Origin: Nepenthes gracilis
Taxonomy: Eukaryota; Streptophyta; Magnoliopsida; Caryophyllales; Nepenthaceae
Assembly: GCA_033239525.1 (NCBI GenBank)
Contig: BSYO01000013.1
Coordinates: 11,804,501-11,868,500, forward strand
Direction: 5' to 3'
Length of the DNA stretch: 64,000 bases
The position numbers and the translations under genes are program-made. Position 1 is the stretch's first letter. Each line of letters begins with the position of its first letter. The notes beneath the pieces are model-generated. The model saw only the letters and a program-made list of their open reading frames with translations. It did no database searches and was not told where the DNA came from. Shown here piece after piece: positions 20,881 through 31,599 of the stretch.

Positions 20881-22609
20881 TGCTTCAGCATAGGACAACA
20901 ATCTGCACCATGATCGGTTTCAAATCCTGAATGGGCATCTGGCTAAGACACAGCCAAACCCGAGTTCATCATCGATGGCACCCACCATGCCTCCAAAAAT
21001 TCCAGCAGCAACTTCAGCTCCCCAAAAGGCGCTTCAGCAACCAACAGCAGCACTTGCGGTACATATGGTCCCAGTTTCAGCTTAATGCAAACTGGCAATG
21101 CCCAGCCAACTGGAACACAACAAGCATGCCACAAAACTAGCAGCAACATCAGTTTCCAAATCAGCAAATATCAGCACACCAACAGAGAGGCAGCATCCGC
21201 ATCAAGTAATACAGCATTACTGGATAAAATTCAACAAAACAGCAGCTAATTTCACAGCTACCCATAGATCCATCCAACTGGACTTCTGATGAGCAGGCAG
21301 CAGAATCCAAATTAAGCAAAAATCTATAAAGAAGCCTCATGGCCCAGTAGACGGGTACAGAACCATGACCCAACAGCCTCCACTTCCAGAAACACATCAA
21401 CCTGGCAGCAGAGAGTTGCCACATTAACAGCATTATCAGCATTTTCAGCACAGAATACCTGGGAGAACACACCAGTAACACACCATGATAGAATCACAGA
21501 TCAAATCCTAGTTATCAAGCCAACCCAGACCACAATCACCATGAGCCAGTACTCCAGGAGCAGACCACCAGCCTGCCTCAACGTTCACCGTCCAGACCGA
21601 AATGGAGTCGCCATACAGCCAAAGGCTCCATGCTGCAGCAGTCACAAGGAAACAGCAGGAAGCCCCCAAACCACCATCGTCCCCAATTTCTACCTCAGCA
21701 GAGCACAGTGCATTAGCAACCTCCAAACAAGAACCAGAGGCGAAAATTCCGCAGCAATGTCAGCGTAGCATCCCAGGCATAGAGGCACCAACAGCCAGAG
21801 CCCATATGCAGCCAAAATAACATCAGAATCCCCTTCGCATCCAGCACTTAGCATACTTCTCAGTGAGCAAAAGGACTAGAACCGTAGACGAAGCCCAACA
21901 GATTCCGTTCCTCAGCATCAAGGAAAGCCCCAATCATCAGGATGAAATCAGGAACTCGCATAGCCTTTCTCCACATCCCAGAAAGGAGTTGCACGTGGAC
22001 AGAGGCACTTAGGTACTCCAGCAACAGCAGCCGCCAAATACAGGAATTGGTTAGTAACTAAGACCATCTTCAGCAGCTCCTCCATAGAGACCACTGCCAA
22101 TAACAGAAAGAAGATGGCAATTAGACAGGCCAAGCCTGATCCATCACCTAATAAGGTTCACCAGCAACCAACCAGAGCCATGCCAGCTCAACAGCACTCC
22201 ACAATAGAGTTCTAACACCAATTCTGCACGGTCCCCCTTCCCGTCCAACTGGAAAGAACCTCATAGGCAGAGGCACAAAAGAGTCAGCAACACTAGTCGT
22301 CTGCAGCAGAACCAGATAGCTCAACAGATGGCCACAGGAGGCCAGAGAAAGCGGCTCCCGAAGCCATAGGAGCACAAAGACGACACAAGCGTCACAAAGC
22401 ACCTCCCAAAACCAACCAGGATGGCAACAAGACTGAGTACTTCCAGCCAGTAAGCAGAAACGGGCAAACTCACGTAGCCCAGGAAAAGGGGTGGACAGCG
22501 CCAGAGAACAGGGTAGGAAATCCAGACCAAACCCGAGACTAATGAACTGGATGAACACCCATAGGGTAGCCATAGCCTAAAAAATCGCACATCCAAGGCA
22601 CAAACCGAG
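20881..22609 (-). mobile_element. CTG-rich LINE body between nested elements
   Basis: CAG-word-rich sequence with no convincing gene. It is probably the continuation of the body at 13224-15006. Confidence 0.5.
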
Positions 22610-22622
22610 AAGACTCAAGGAG
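22610..22622. repeat. TSD of LINE 22623-24022, left
   Basis: AAGACTCAAGGAG, repeated exactly at 24023-24035. Confidence 0.85.
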
Positions 22623-24022
22623 TTTTTTTTTTTTTTTTGGTAAGTAAGTGTGTATTTTGGATTAATGGGAGAAGATTTACAGAAATTATGTTATAACTCC
22701 AAGTTTTTTGACTTGGAGTTATAATATAAATCGCTAGGGCATACCCCGAGCAGCTGGTACATCAGAGAGGTCCACCGAAAAACCTAAGTGGAACATTCTA
22801 ACATAAAACGAGAAAAAATAACACTGTCATTATACAAAATCAAAAGCAATAAGGTTACTCCCGAGGAGACCGGAACACCATCCGATCACCTTGTAGTAAC
22901 TTACTACATCAAACTACCCAAAACACCCAAAGCAAGGAGCGCATAGCACAGCAGATATCAGCTGCACAATCAAGAAGTTTCCATCAAAACAGCATCGATC
23001 AGCCAAGGAAGTGCCACTAATTTCAAAGCTGTCACTGTCCGCAAACAACCAGCGAAGCCCATTGGTAGCAAGGCCGGCCCGCCCTTCACATGCCCACTCA
23101 AGAGCACAATAGTCGGAATTCGAAACCATGAGCAGCCACATTAGCTTCAGCTACGTAGAAGGCTTCGCAACAAAATCTACCCAAACATCAGGGTGCAGCA
23201 AAACCCAACCCGCTCCTACCACAGCAGTAGCCTAACCAAGAAACATAGTCCACATAGCGGCATCATCGAGCACTCAGCATCGTCCACAAAGCAGCCCGGC
23301 TACACAGCACCATCCACATCAGGAGCTATAGATCAGCATCAAAAGAAATGCAGGATATGACCTGCAATCTGGCTCCATTCACCATCCAGAAGTACTTGCT
23401 TCAAGCAAACCAAATTGACAGCAAAGAAAATCGGAGGTATCCATCCATTCAGCATCTTTTAGTAAAGGAAATGCCATAAAATTCAAGCAATTCCTTTAGG
23501 CTACTAGAGAAAATCATCAACAGCAAGACCAGCCCGCCGTTCACATGCCCACTCAAAGAACACATCAGCCGGAAACATCACCTCCGAAGCTAAAAGTCAG
23601 CTCGAGATTCAGCATCAAGAAAACGCCCGGAGACACGAGATCGAATCGCAGATCCACCAAGAACCTTAGGCCGGTCACCGCTAACGGGTCCGAACACAGC
23701 AAGACTTCGGGTTTCAATCAGCTGCATCCACATCTTTTCACCAAACCAGAAACAGATCATGAGCAACCAAACAATTTCCAACCGAGAACAAACTCGCCAA
23801 GCCTTGTCACAAGTGCGGACTCAAGCGGAAGGGAGGCCCCGAGATAGAGTAATAAAATCATCACCCTCCAGGTGCATCAATGCAAAATAAGCAACCATAC
23901 AAAACCAGAGTCCTAGTAGCCGATTTCAGGGACAGCATCAGTTAGTCCCCAACCAGAGCATCAAACAAGCAATCCAGTGAACAGAGAACATTGTACTTCA
24001 TCAGCATCAGCACTGGAGCACT
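22623..24022 (-). mobile_element. 1.4-kb LINE with perfect 14-bp 3' hairpin
   Basis: Poly(T), GGTAAGTAAGTGTGTATTTTGG, then TTATAACTCCAAGT and its exact reverse complement around a 6-base loop (22691-22724), GGGCATACCCCGAGCAGCTGG, and a CAG-rich body. Exact 13-bp TSDs flank it. It has no ORF of its own, so it was copied in trans or is 5'-truncated. Confidence 0.88.
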
Positions 24023-24035
24023 AAGACTCAAGGAG
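24023..24035. repeat. TSD of LINE 22623-24022, right
   Basis: AAGACTCAAGGAG, identical to 22610-22622. Confidence 0.85.
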
Positions 24036-24385
24036 TGAGCGGCAGGGACGACATCGAGAACCTAAGCGGTCTCAGTGCCGCCGCGTGAGAAAGGGAAGAG
24101 GAGGAAAAACGGGAGACAGCCGGGCTAGGCAGCCAGGAGACCGGCCATGGCCAGCTCCGGCGCCGCCCGGCCAGATGAGAGGTGTCGCAGAAGACACGCC
24201 CAAAATCGAAGACGAATTTTGAATTCGAAGTTGGAAAAACGAAGAGAGAAACTTCTCTTCGAAGCCGACGAGAGCAAAGGATGAGAAAGAGACAAAGGGG
24301 CGGCCGGGCGAGGCAACCAGGGGACCGGCCGTGGCCGGCGCTGGTGCCGCCCGGCCAGATGAGGAACGCCGCAGAAGGCTCGACC
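24036..24385 (-). repeat. GC-rich 5' region with about 196-bp tandem units
   Basis: Two units start near 24088 and 24284. Both contain a GAGAAAG start, a GGACCGGCC/GAGACCGGCC core and CGCCCGGCCAGATGAG. The second stops at about 24385, where ORF1 sequence begins. It resembles a 5' UTR built of monomers, as known for some mammalian L1s. It is CpG-rich unlike its surroundings. Confidence 0.55.
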
Positions 24386-24668
24386 AGAAGTTTCCAAATG
24401 ACCAATCAGATTGCAACGAGCACAACGAGTGGGTTTCCAGCTATATGCCACATTCACCAAAGTAATTGTTTCAGAAGAGGGACAAGGTTGAACAGTAATG
24501 GAACTGGGAAACGGCCCGTCCACTCCAACTTCCACACAAATCTTAGCAAATGAAAGGTTCTCCATTCGGCCAGTCCGGGGATCAATCTGAAGAGGGGTCC
24601 CAATTGCACTGGCCACCCAGCAAAGGCCAACAGTGGTCCACAATTCGAGCGGAATGTTTGACATCTTN
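24386..24668 (-). pseudogene. LINE ORF1 fragment, middle part
   Basis: Minus-strand reading gives PLELWTTVGLCWVASAIGTP, RMENLSFAKICVEVGVDGPF and the start of a zinc knuckle, CARCNLIGHLET. It breaks off at 24385 into GC-rich sequence. The upstream side is lost in the assembly gap. It aligns with residues about 210-285 of the ORF1 at 8841-7135. Confidence 0.8.
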
Positions 24669-24767
24669 NNNNNNNNNNNNNNNNNNNNNNNNNNNNNNNN
24701 NNNNNNNNNNNNNNNNNNNNNNNNNNNNNNNNNNNNNNNNNNNNNNNNNNNNNNNNNNNNNNNNNNN
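24669..24767. other. Assembly gap (N run)
   Basis: 99 N bases separate LINE ORF1 from an integrase/LTR segment. The true distance and the correctness of the join are unknown. Confidence 1.
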
Positions 24768-25895
24768 ACCGGGTCATCGATGCGGTTCATAAAGTAATCG
24801 CAAGTCTCGAGCATCAAAGTTAGCTCTATAAGTATCCGTATACCCTTAAGCAAATGGACAAATTGAAGTCACCAACCGCACGCCACAGTATGGATCAAGA
24901 CTAAATCGAAGACGCAGCGCCCGTGGGTCAATGAGCTAACTTCCATACTTCTAGTCGATTTGGACAACCCCGCAAGAATCAACGAGAAACACCCTTTAGT
25001 TTCTACTACGAGCCAGGCTGTAGTCCCATTGAAGTGGGACTACCCCGCTGGGTCGAATGTTTCGATCCAACCATTAAGTCTCGTGAGACTTCGAGATAAT
25101 GCCACGACTCCGCTCCTAGAGATTCGCGCAGCTGCAGCACTAACCCAAACTTCCATAATATGATAATTAGGATAATGATGGGCTGGTGGGGGTATGGTTT
25201 CATTGGGTACTAGTTCCCAAAATATGATAAAATATGAGTAATTAATTTAAAATAGGAGAATTAAGGTCAATTTGCATGGGAGGAATCGGATCAAAAAGTC
25301 CAAAGATCCAAATTGTTAAATCGGAAATCGTTGTAAACCGAAAACATTAATTTGTAAATAAGATTTTGGGCTTTAAGTTATGATAATCATGGCCTATTAA
25401 GGTTACATAATCAAAATTAAGGCCTAAAGATGTGAGGAATGGCGTTAGAAGGGTGAAACAGGTCCCGAATGGCAAAAACGCAACATTTTCGTGGTTGTAG
25501 GCTCGATGTGCGCTGATGAGCGCCCGAGCAGCACTCGAGCACCACAACGAGCACTATTTTATAATCAAGCGAGACTCGAAGCTCGCCCGAGCTGAGGCGG
25601 GAGCAAGGAGGTTACGAGAAGGGCACCCAAGGATCGCTCGAGCACTATCTCGGGCGCACATTTGCGAATCTGGCCTGATGGGCGCTTGACGAGCGCCCGA
25701 GGCACCTGCCGTGTCGAGAGGGAGTGCTCGAGGATCGCTTGAGCACCGCTCAAGAACCCCTACAATTATAAAATGGGGATGCGCTATTTTGGTAGCATCT
25801 CAACGATGTCCAGCAGAGAGGAGAAGGAGAAAAGAGAGAAAAGGAAGGGAAGAGGAAGAAATCAAGTGTTCCACTCTAATGTAAAAATAACTCAG
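24768..25895 (+). repeat. Inverted copy of the integrase / solo-LTR junction at ~54.5-55.7 kb
   Basis: Reading plus here matches reading minus from about 55680 down to 54525. It holds the C-terminal half of a Tat integrase (AAATGGACAAATTGAAGTCA codes the NGQIEV region), the insertion point of the long LTR (CACTAACCCAAACTTCC) and about 0.75 kb of that LTR with its GCGCCCGAGC-rich part and TATA region (ATTATAAAATGGGG). The copies differ by many small indels and CG-to-TG/CA changes. The shared junction means one copy derives from the other locus or its allele. Confidence 0.85.
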
Positions 25896-26129
25896 AATCG
25901 AAGCGCTCCTTACAGCTGCCCGGCCTTCCAAACCACCCTCCCCGAGCAGTCCAGGAAGTTGAGCCCTAGAGAGAGGCTCTTTTCAAGGATTCATACGCTT
26001 CTGCCGCGCCGAACATCTTCTCGTACGGTTGTTTCCTTCTGGACTTCTTCCTTTGTTGTTTATTTTGGTCATGCTTCTAACTTTCCCTTCCGCGCAAGCT
26101 CGATGATACGGTCCCCTCGAGGTACGTGT

Positions 26130-26477
26130 GACTCTTTTCGCAAGGCCTAGAGCGGATTATCATCGACCAGGCATCATCTCGTCCCACGGCAGTCGGCCCG
26201 AATCACATCCCTTGCCGAGGAGAATGGGCAGCTGCGACGGAGAGTTGTGCAGTTGGAGGGCCTTCTTTCTGCTGCGGAGGAAAGGATCGCCGGGTTGGTT
26301 GGAGATGTGGTTGGTCGGCATTCTTCTTCAGAGTGGCAGTCGGCGATGGACACTCGCTTTAGGGACGGGATCCGCTTGTGCCACAGGATTGTCTCCCTGG
26401 CGGCTCCTCACGTCCTAGCGGCATCCTCCATCCAGGGAACGGTAGGAGGAGGCGTCGCGCCCGAAGACTTTCCCTGA
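26130..26477 (+). pseudogene. Remnant of Tat antisense ORF, C-terminal end
   Basis: Plus-strand reading gives EERIAGLVGDVVGR and FRDGIRLCHRIVSLAAPHV, homologous to FWDGIRLYRRIASLAVPDI at the end of the antisense ORF in the other Tat element (51261). Upstream parts are missing because the element is truncated near 25.9 kb. Confidence 0.65.
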
Positions 26478-27480
26478 GGAAGCGGGTCCGTCGAGTCTTG
26501 CTGATTAGCCTTCATCACCGTTAAGTTTTGAGACCAATTTCGGTCTTTGTATCATATCTGTCTTTTGTATAAATGAGAAGCTTCATTTACACTTCGTGTC
26601 CACGCTTCCCTCATCGCATGCTGTTGCTTGCTTTTGCTTTGTTTTCACTTGTTGGATCACGCTTCGTGTTTGAGCATTGGGCTCTTTGGAGCCGTTTTAG
26701 TAAGGCCCTATCCCAGGCGCCTTCTTGCGTGATGCTCGTCCTTCGTAAGAGGATGTCATCACAGCTCACACGTTTGGGGGCTCGATCCTAGTAGCGGATG
26801 TCGTCGCCAAGCCCCCGGAGCCTCAACGAGGGTCGGCCAGCAGCAATCGCCACGGTAACCAGACTCCGGGTCTAGGACTCGGTCGCGTACAATCATGGGA
26901 GGTGTGCCGCTCCCGCTCAAAGCGTTATAATCACCAAGTTGAGGTCCTAGCCCATGACCATTGTAGGCGAGGGTGCTCTCTTACTGCTTTAAAGAAGGTC
27001 GCGCATGCCTCGCGATTCTTTGCCCCTAAGGTTTTATTGGCCATATTGTGGGGACTCGGGAGCCCCTGGCCTAATGTTTTGACCGCACGGCGTTGGCGTA
27101 TAGCCTTTTGGAATGGATCGCCCGGATCCTTTGTCCAAGCTCGCGTGCCGGACGCCTCCGGCTGACTAGCGCGGGGCTTAGTTTCTAGGTGGCGGGGGGA
27201 CTTCTCTCGCGCAGAGCCATGGTGAGTAAAGCCGTCCCCAGGCCATCAGGCGTGAGGGCGGAGTCCTGAGACGGTCTGCTCTGGACCGCCAGGCATTGAG
27301 CCAAGGACTGGTTTTACGGACGGACGCTTGTCCTCCCGACTTAGGGGCAGTCTAGGTCGTTTGATTTGAAAATGCAATGCATGACATTAACTCACACAAA
27401 TGTATATGCAACAAGATAAAGCAATTATGATAATCAAAGACAAACTCATGTTCAAGCATTCATCATGATGCATGCGTGTG
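26478..27480. other. Tat spacer between antisense ORF and integrase
   Basis: No gene seen. Around 27030 it shares CCCCTAAGGTTTTA-TGGCCATA with 51800 in the other Tat element, which confirms homologous spacer. Confidence 0.6.
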
Positions 27481-28745
27481 TGACTTACCTGAGTCTGAGG
27501 TGCATCATTGGTAGTACTTCCTTAAGTTGGCGGCGTTCGGGTCCGCCCGGGACAGCTGTTGCCGTTAAGGCTGCGTAACTTAGGCGCTCGCTCCGAGGAT
27601 TGCGGAGACGAAGAACAGTCCCTCCCACCCCGGGAGAGTTTGTTCCTATTGCGGTCTTTCCCACCACCTCTACGCTCCGGAGGACGGATCTCCAACTTCC
27701 GGTGGGCGTGCCTTCACTCGCTTGTTGTAGTACCGCGACGACTCGCATTGGTAGGCCGTAGTCCCGAGTCACGCGGGCGTCTCGAACCTCCGAGAGCAAG
27801 TCCAGACTTTCCCCGCACCTTCGTTCATTGGTGGGTAGGTGAAGCATTCGATCCGCAGCTTAGCATCCCCACTTCCACGGTACCACAGCCTCAAAATTTC
27901 AAAGCAAAGGTTGAAGGGCGTCTCCTTGTTGGTTCTCTCGCAGTTGTTCGGTACGACCACAGTACTGACGGTAGCTCCTCAGTCCAGGAGCCCCCAACGT
28001 CTTCCAACCTGGTTTTTAACCCGTGCGGGATCGTGCGGTTGGTGACTTCGACTCGACCCGTTTGCCGAGTGCGCCACGGATGTGTGCACCAGCTTAATGC
28101 GGAGGTTACGGCAGTACTTCGTAAAGCGTTTGCTGGTGAATTGGGTTCCATTATCGGTTACTACGACCTCAGGAATCCCAAAGCGGCAAACAATGCTTTG
28201 ACGGAGGAACTCCGTCGCGTTCTGTTCTGTAATCTTTGCGAGTGGGACGGCTTCCACCCATTTTGTGAAGTAGTCGATGCCAACGATCAAGAATTTTCTT
28301 TGTCCGGCTGCCATCGGTAGGGGTCTGAGTATGTCGATCCCCCATTGTGCGAACGGCCATGGGGATTGGAGATAGTGCGGCTCGGTGTGTGGTCGATGCG
28401 TCATGTTGCCATGGACTGCAACTCTCACACCTGGCGGCCGAACTCCATAGCGTCTTGTTTCATGGTGGGCCAGTGGAACCCTTGCCGCATGACGTTGAAA
28501 CGCTAGGTTCTTCCCGCCAATGTGAGATCCGCACAGCCCAGTGTACTTCCGCCAACGCGCGTAGTCGGCTTCCTCCGAGGTAAGGCACTTCGGAGAGGGG
28601 TGGAGTATCCTCGCTGCATAATCCCCATTTAGAACCGTGTACCATCCTCTTTGTCTTCTTGATTCGCTTGGCTTCATTGGCGTCTTCTCGCAAAGGCTTC
28701 TACCGTGAGGAACTTTGTATGCGGAGTCATCCGGTTGTCCCTCGC
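27480..28745 (-). pseudogene. Tat integrase, frameshifted
   Basis: The integrase inserts element DNA. Minus-strand frames show GIDILRPLPMAAGQRKFLIV (first catalytic Asp), VVTDNGTQFTSKRFTKY (second catalytic Asp), and in another frame EVTNRTIPHGLKTRLED and LPSVLWSYRTTAREPTRR. A frameshift lies near 28060-28090. The C-terminal part (27847-27500) is scrambled by further shifts. The HHCC zinc region upstream (28680-28450) is degenerate. Confidence 0.82.
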
Positions 28746-29280
28746 GTCATATGAAGGACCTCTTTGTCTTTTGCATCAATCTTGCGGGCACGTTCTCGAC
28801 TTCCCGGGTTCCCTCGCGTCTTGCTCTATAGTTACGCGCGTCAGTCCCGGCTAGTCGGTCGGCACGTTCGTTATCCGTTCTCGGAATATGCTCGATCTCG
28901 AATCGGCCGAACTTCGAGATCGGGGCCCTTACTTTCGCCAAGTACCTCCACAAGTTGTGGGTTCGAGGCTTCAAGTTCCTTCACCTGATTGACCACGAGT
29001 TCGGAATCACTACGCACGACCAACGACCGTGCGGAACACTCCTCGCCGCCGTAGGCCCGCAAGGAGGGCTTGTACTCCAGCGTTGTTTGTGGCCGGAAGG
29101 CCGGAAGTAGCGAGTATACGATCTCCACACCCTCGGCGTCCTTAACACGATTCCAACTCCATCATGGCCCCGTAGACGATCCGCCTACGTTTAGGGTCCA
29201 TCTGAGGTGAACCGCCGTGCCCGTATCTCTGGATTCTTGTCTTCATCTCCTTGGCCGTGTTGCCCCTCAACGATAAAGTC
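28746..29280 (-). pseudogene. Tat second RNase H (aRNH), decayed
   Basis: LVVRSDSELVVNQVKELEASNPQLVEVL is the C-terminal part of the additional RNase H typical of the Tat lineage. The N-terminal WTLNVDG-type part is broken by frameshifts. Confidence 0.7.
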
Positions 29281-29399
29281 CGCTTGAGCACATCCTTTCC
29301 ACTGGCCGCGGCAGAAACTCCAAGTCGAATTCTCCCGAGTTCAACGGCCCACTTAACCAGCCCGGCCCCACGTCTACGGCTTTTGCAAGATCGACTTTA

Positions 29400-30610
29400 G
29401 TGGTCAGTGCATCCATTGACAATCCGGGCGTATTTGAAGTAGGTCATGATTTCAGCGCGCCCGCGTAGACAAGCACGGCGCCATCCTTTTTACGTGCGGA
29501 GTAGCGAGCCTCTACGTCCGTCGTACCCGGCATATACATAGTACCTCGGGTTGTTGCTTGCCTTCGTGCTCCGCTACTAGCACGGAGCCGAGGCCATGCT
29601 GATGTAGCCGGAGGTAGAGATCTTCCCCACACCGCGCGTGAGCCTCAAAAGCGTCTTGGAGAGATAAGTCTTGATTCCTTGAATGCTTCGCCGCATTCGG
29701 CCGTTCCACTTGAACCCGTGCAACTTTCGCCCCTTAGCGCCTTGAAGAAGGGCAAATACTTGTCGGGCTGATTTTGCTAGAAACCGTGAGAGGCGGCTAT
29801 CCGCCTGTCGCTTCTGACTTTTTATGGTTCGTGGGGGTTCAAGTCGAGTATTGCTTTGATCTTCTCTCGAGTTGACTTCTATTCCGCTACCGATACAATG
29901 AAGCCCAAGAACTTCCCTGAGGTCATCCTAACGCGCATTTGACATGATTGAGCTTCATCCCATGCTTGTGGAAGGATTTGAAAAAGTCTCATCTAGGTCG
30001 TTGACGTGGTGGCTCGCGACTTTGCTTTTCACAAGCATATCGTCCGACGTACACCTCCACGTTCCGTCCTATCCGAAGCTTCGAACATTTTGTTTACAAG
30101 GCGCCCGGTACGTGGCGCCCCGCATTCTTGAGACCAAAGGGTATCATTTTGTAGCAATACGTCCCTTGATTCGCTGCATGAGCGAGGTGTGCTCCTCGTC
30201 TTAAGGTCCATCCGGATCTGGTTGTATCTCGGTATGCGTCCATGAAGCTCGAAGAATTGCGTGCCGGATGTGGAATCCACGAGCCGGTCGATTCTTGGGA
30301 GCGGAAAGCTATCTTTGGGGCAGGCCTTGTTCACGTCCGTGAAGTCGACACACATCCGCCACTTGCCGCTTGCTCTTTTTACCAAAGACGACGTTGGATA
30401 GCCACTCAGGTCTTGGACTTCTCCGATGAATCCGGGCGTCTAGGAGTCTCTTTACTTGTTCCACGATGGCGACTAACTTCTCGGCGGAGTGGTTCCTCCA
30501 CTGATGGGTTTTCGCCTCGCGTCAAGGCCCGGCTTGTGGACTATGACTTGACGGCCGATATCCGGGCATGTCGGCGGGGACCGAGCAAACACGCTCGGAG
30601 TTAGCTTTGG
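29400..30610 (-). pseudogene. Tat reverse transcriptase and RNase H, frameshifted
   Basis: KWRMCVDFTDVNKACPKDSF and PLPRIDRLVDSTSG (30385 frame) are RT motifs. At the catalytic YVDD (about 30053-30040) an extra G shifts the frame. RNase H pieces (YLRLHQHGLGSVLVAEHEG) follow around 29640-29560. Several further shifts make this a dead copy. Confidence 0.8.
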
Positions 30611-30619
30611 AAGGTAATT

Positions 30620-31290
30620 AACTCATCGCGATCTCGCAGTGGAAGGAATCTTCCCACGTTGGCGCATCGTCCGTTCGGATCGGAAGGATTGAGAGGATCG
30701 CCTCTGTTTCTTCGCTTTGGCCCGGGCTGTTGGAGGCGACGTCTCGTCGCGGAGGTCCAGTCTTCGCTCGGTACGCTTGGTGCCACCGGGCCGACTTGGG
30801 ACAAGTAGCGAGTTCGCCCCATTTCTTGGTCTCCCAGGACTTCTCCACGCCCCATGGGGTGGGGAATTTCACCTTCAAAGCGGGATGGGCGTCACGGCCT
30901 CGAAGGTCATCGGGAATGGTCTCGCCGAGTATGGCATTGTAGACGGACGGAAGGTGGAAACGAGGAACGCCAACTCGCGCGTTATAGGCGCGGGTGGGTC
31001 CCCATCGTGACTTCCGAATGTATAATCCCTTTGCACTGGAACGGCTCGTTGTCCAAGCCGTATAATGGTCCGTTCTTGCTGCCTTCATTTGGTCCGTTTT
31101 AGTCCAAGTTTAATGAATGCGGTGAGATACGAAAATTTTGTGAGCTTCCATTACAATGAAGACCGTTTGATTGGTAGTCGCACCACCCAGGTGAAACAAG
31201 GGCGATACAACAAGAAGGGGGTCGGTGTGGGGAAGGTTACATGTGCCATATCGTCGCTACTAAAGCTAATGACATCATTCCTAGCCCCTA
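30620..31290 (-). pseudogene. Tat protease region
   Basis: PSVYNAILGETIPDDLRG resembles the end of the Tat protease (SVYNAILGRP-type motif). PTPWGVEKS follows as in the related element. The active-site DTG part is not clearly readable. Confidence 0.6.
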
Positions 31291-31599
31291 TCTTTGCCCG
31301 CTTGTTGCCGGAAGTCGCCTGGCTGTCCTCTTTGGCGCTCGCCGTGTCGGGCGGAAGAGATTATGAACCACGCCGGCGGCCGTCCGGGCCCACGGAGAGC
31401 TCGGCCCAGTTCACCGTCGGAGGGAGCAGGCTCTCGACCCGTTCTTCACGAACCGCTTCAAGTGTCCACGCCGGATCAGCTCTTCAATCTCATGCTGCAG
31501 TGGTGCGTGCGATTCAGTCGAGTGCCCCGAGGCAGTGGTACCGCGCGCATTGGCCCGATCGATCGCTACTGACCCCTTAGGCATTTTTGGCCACTTGAA

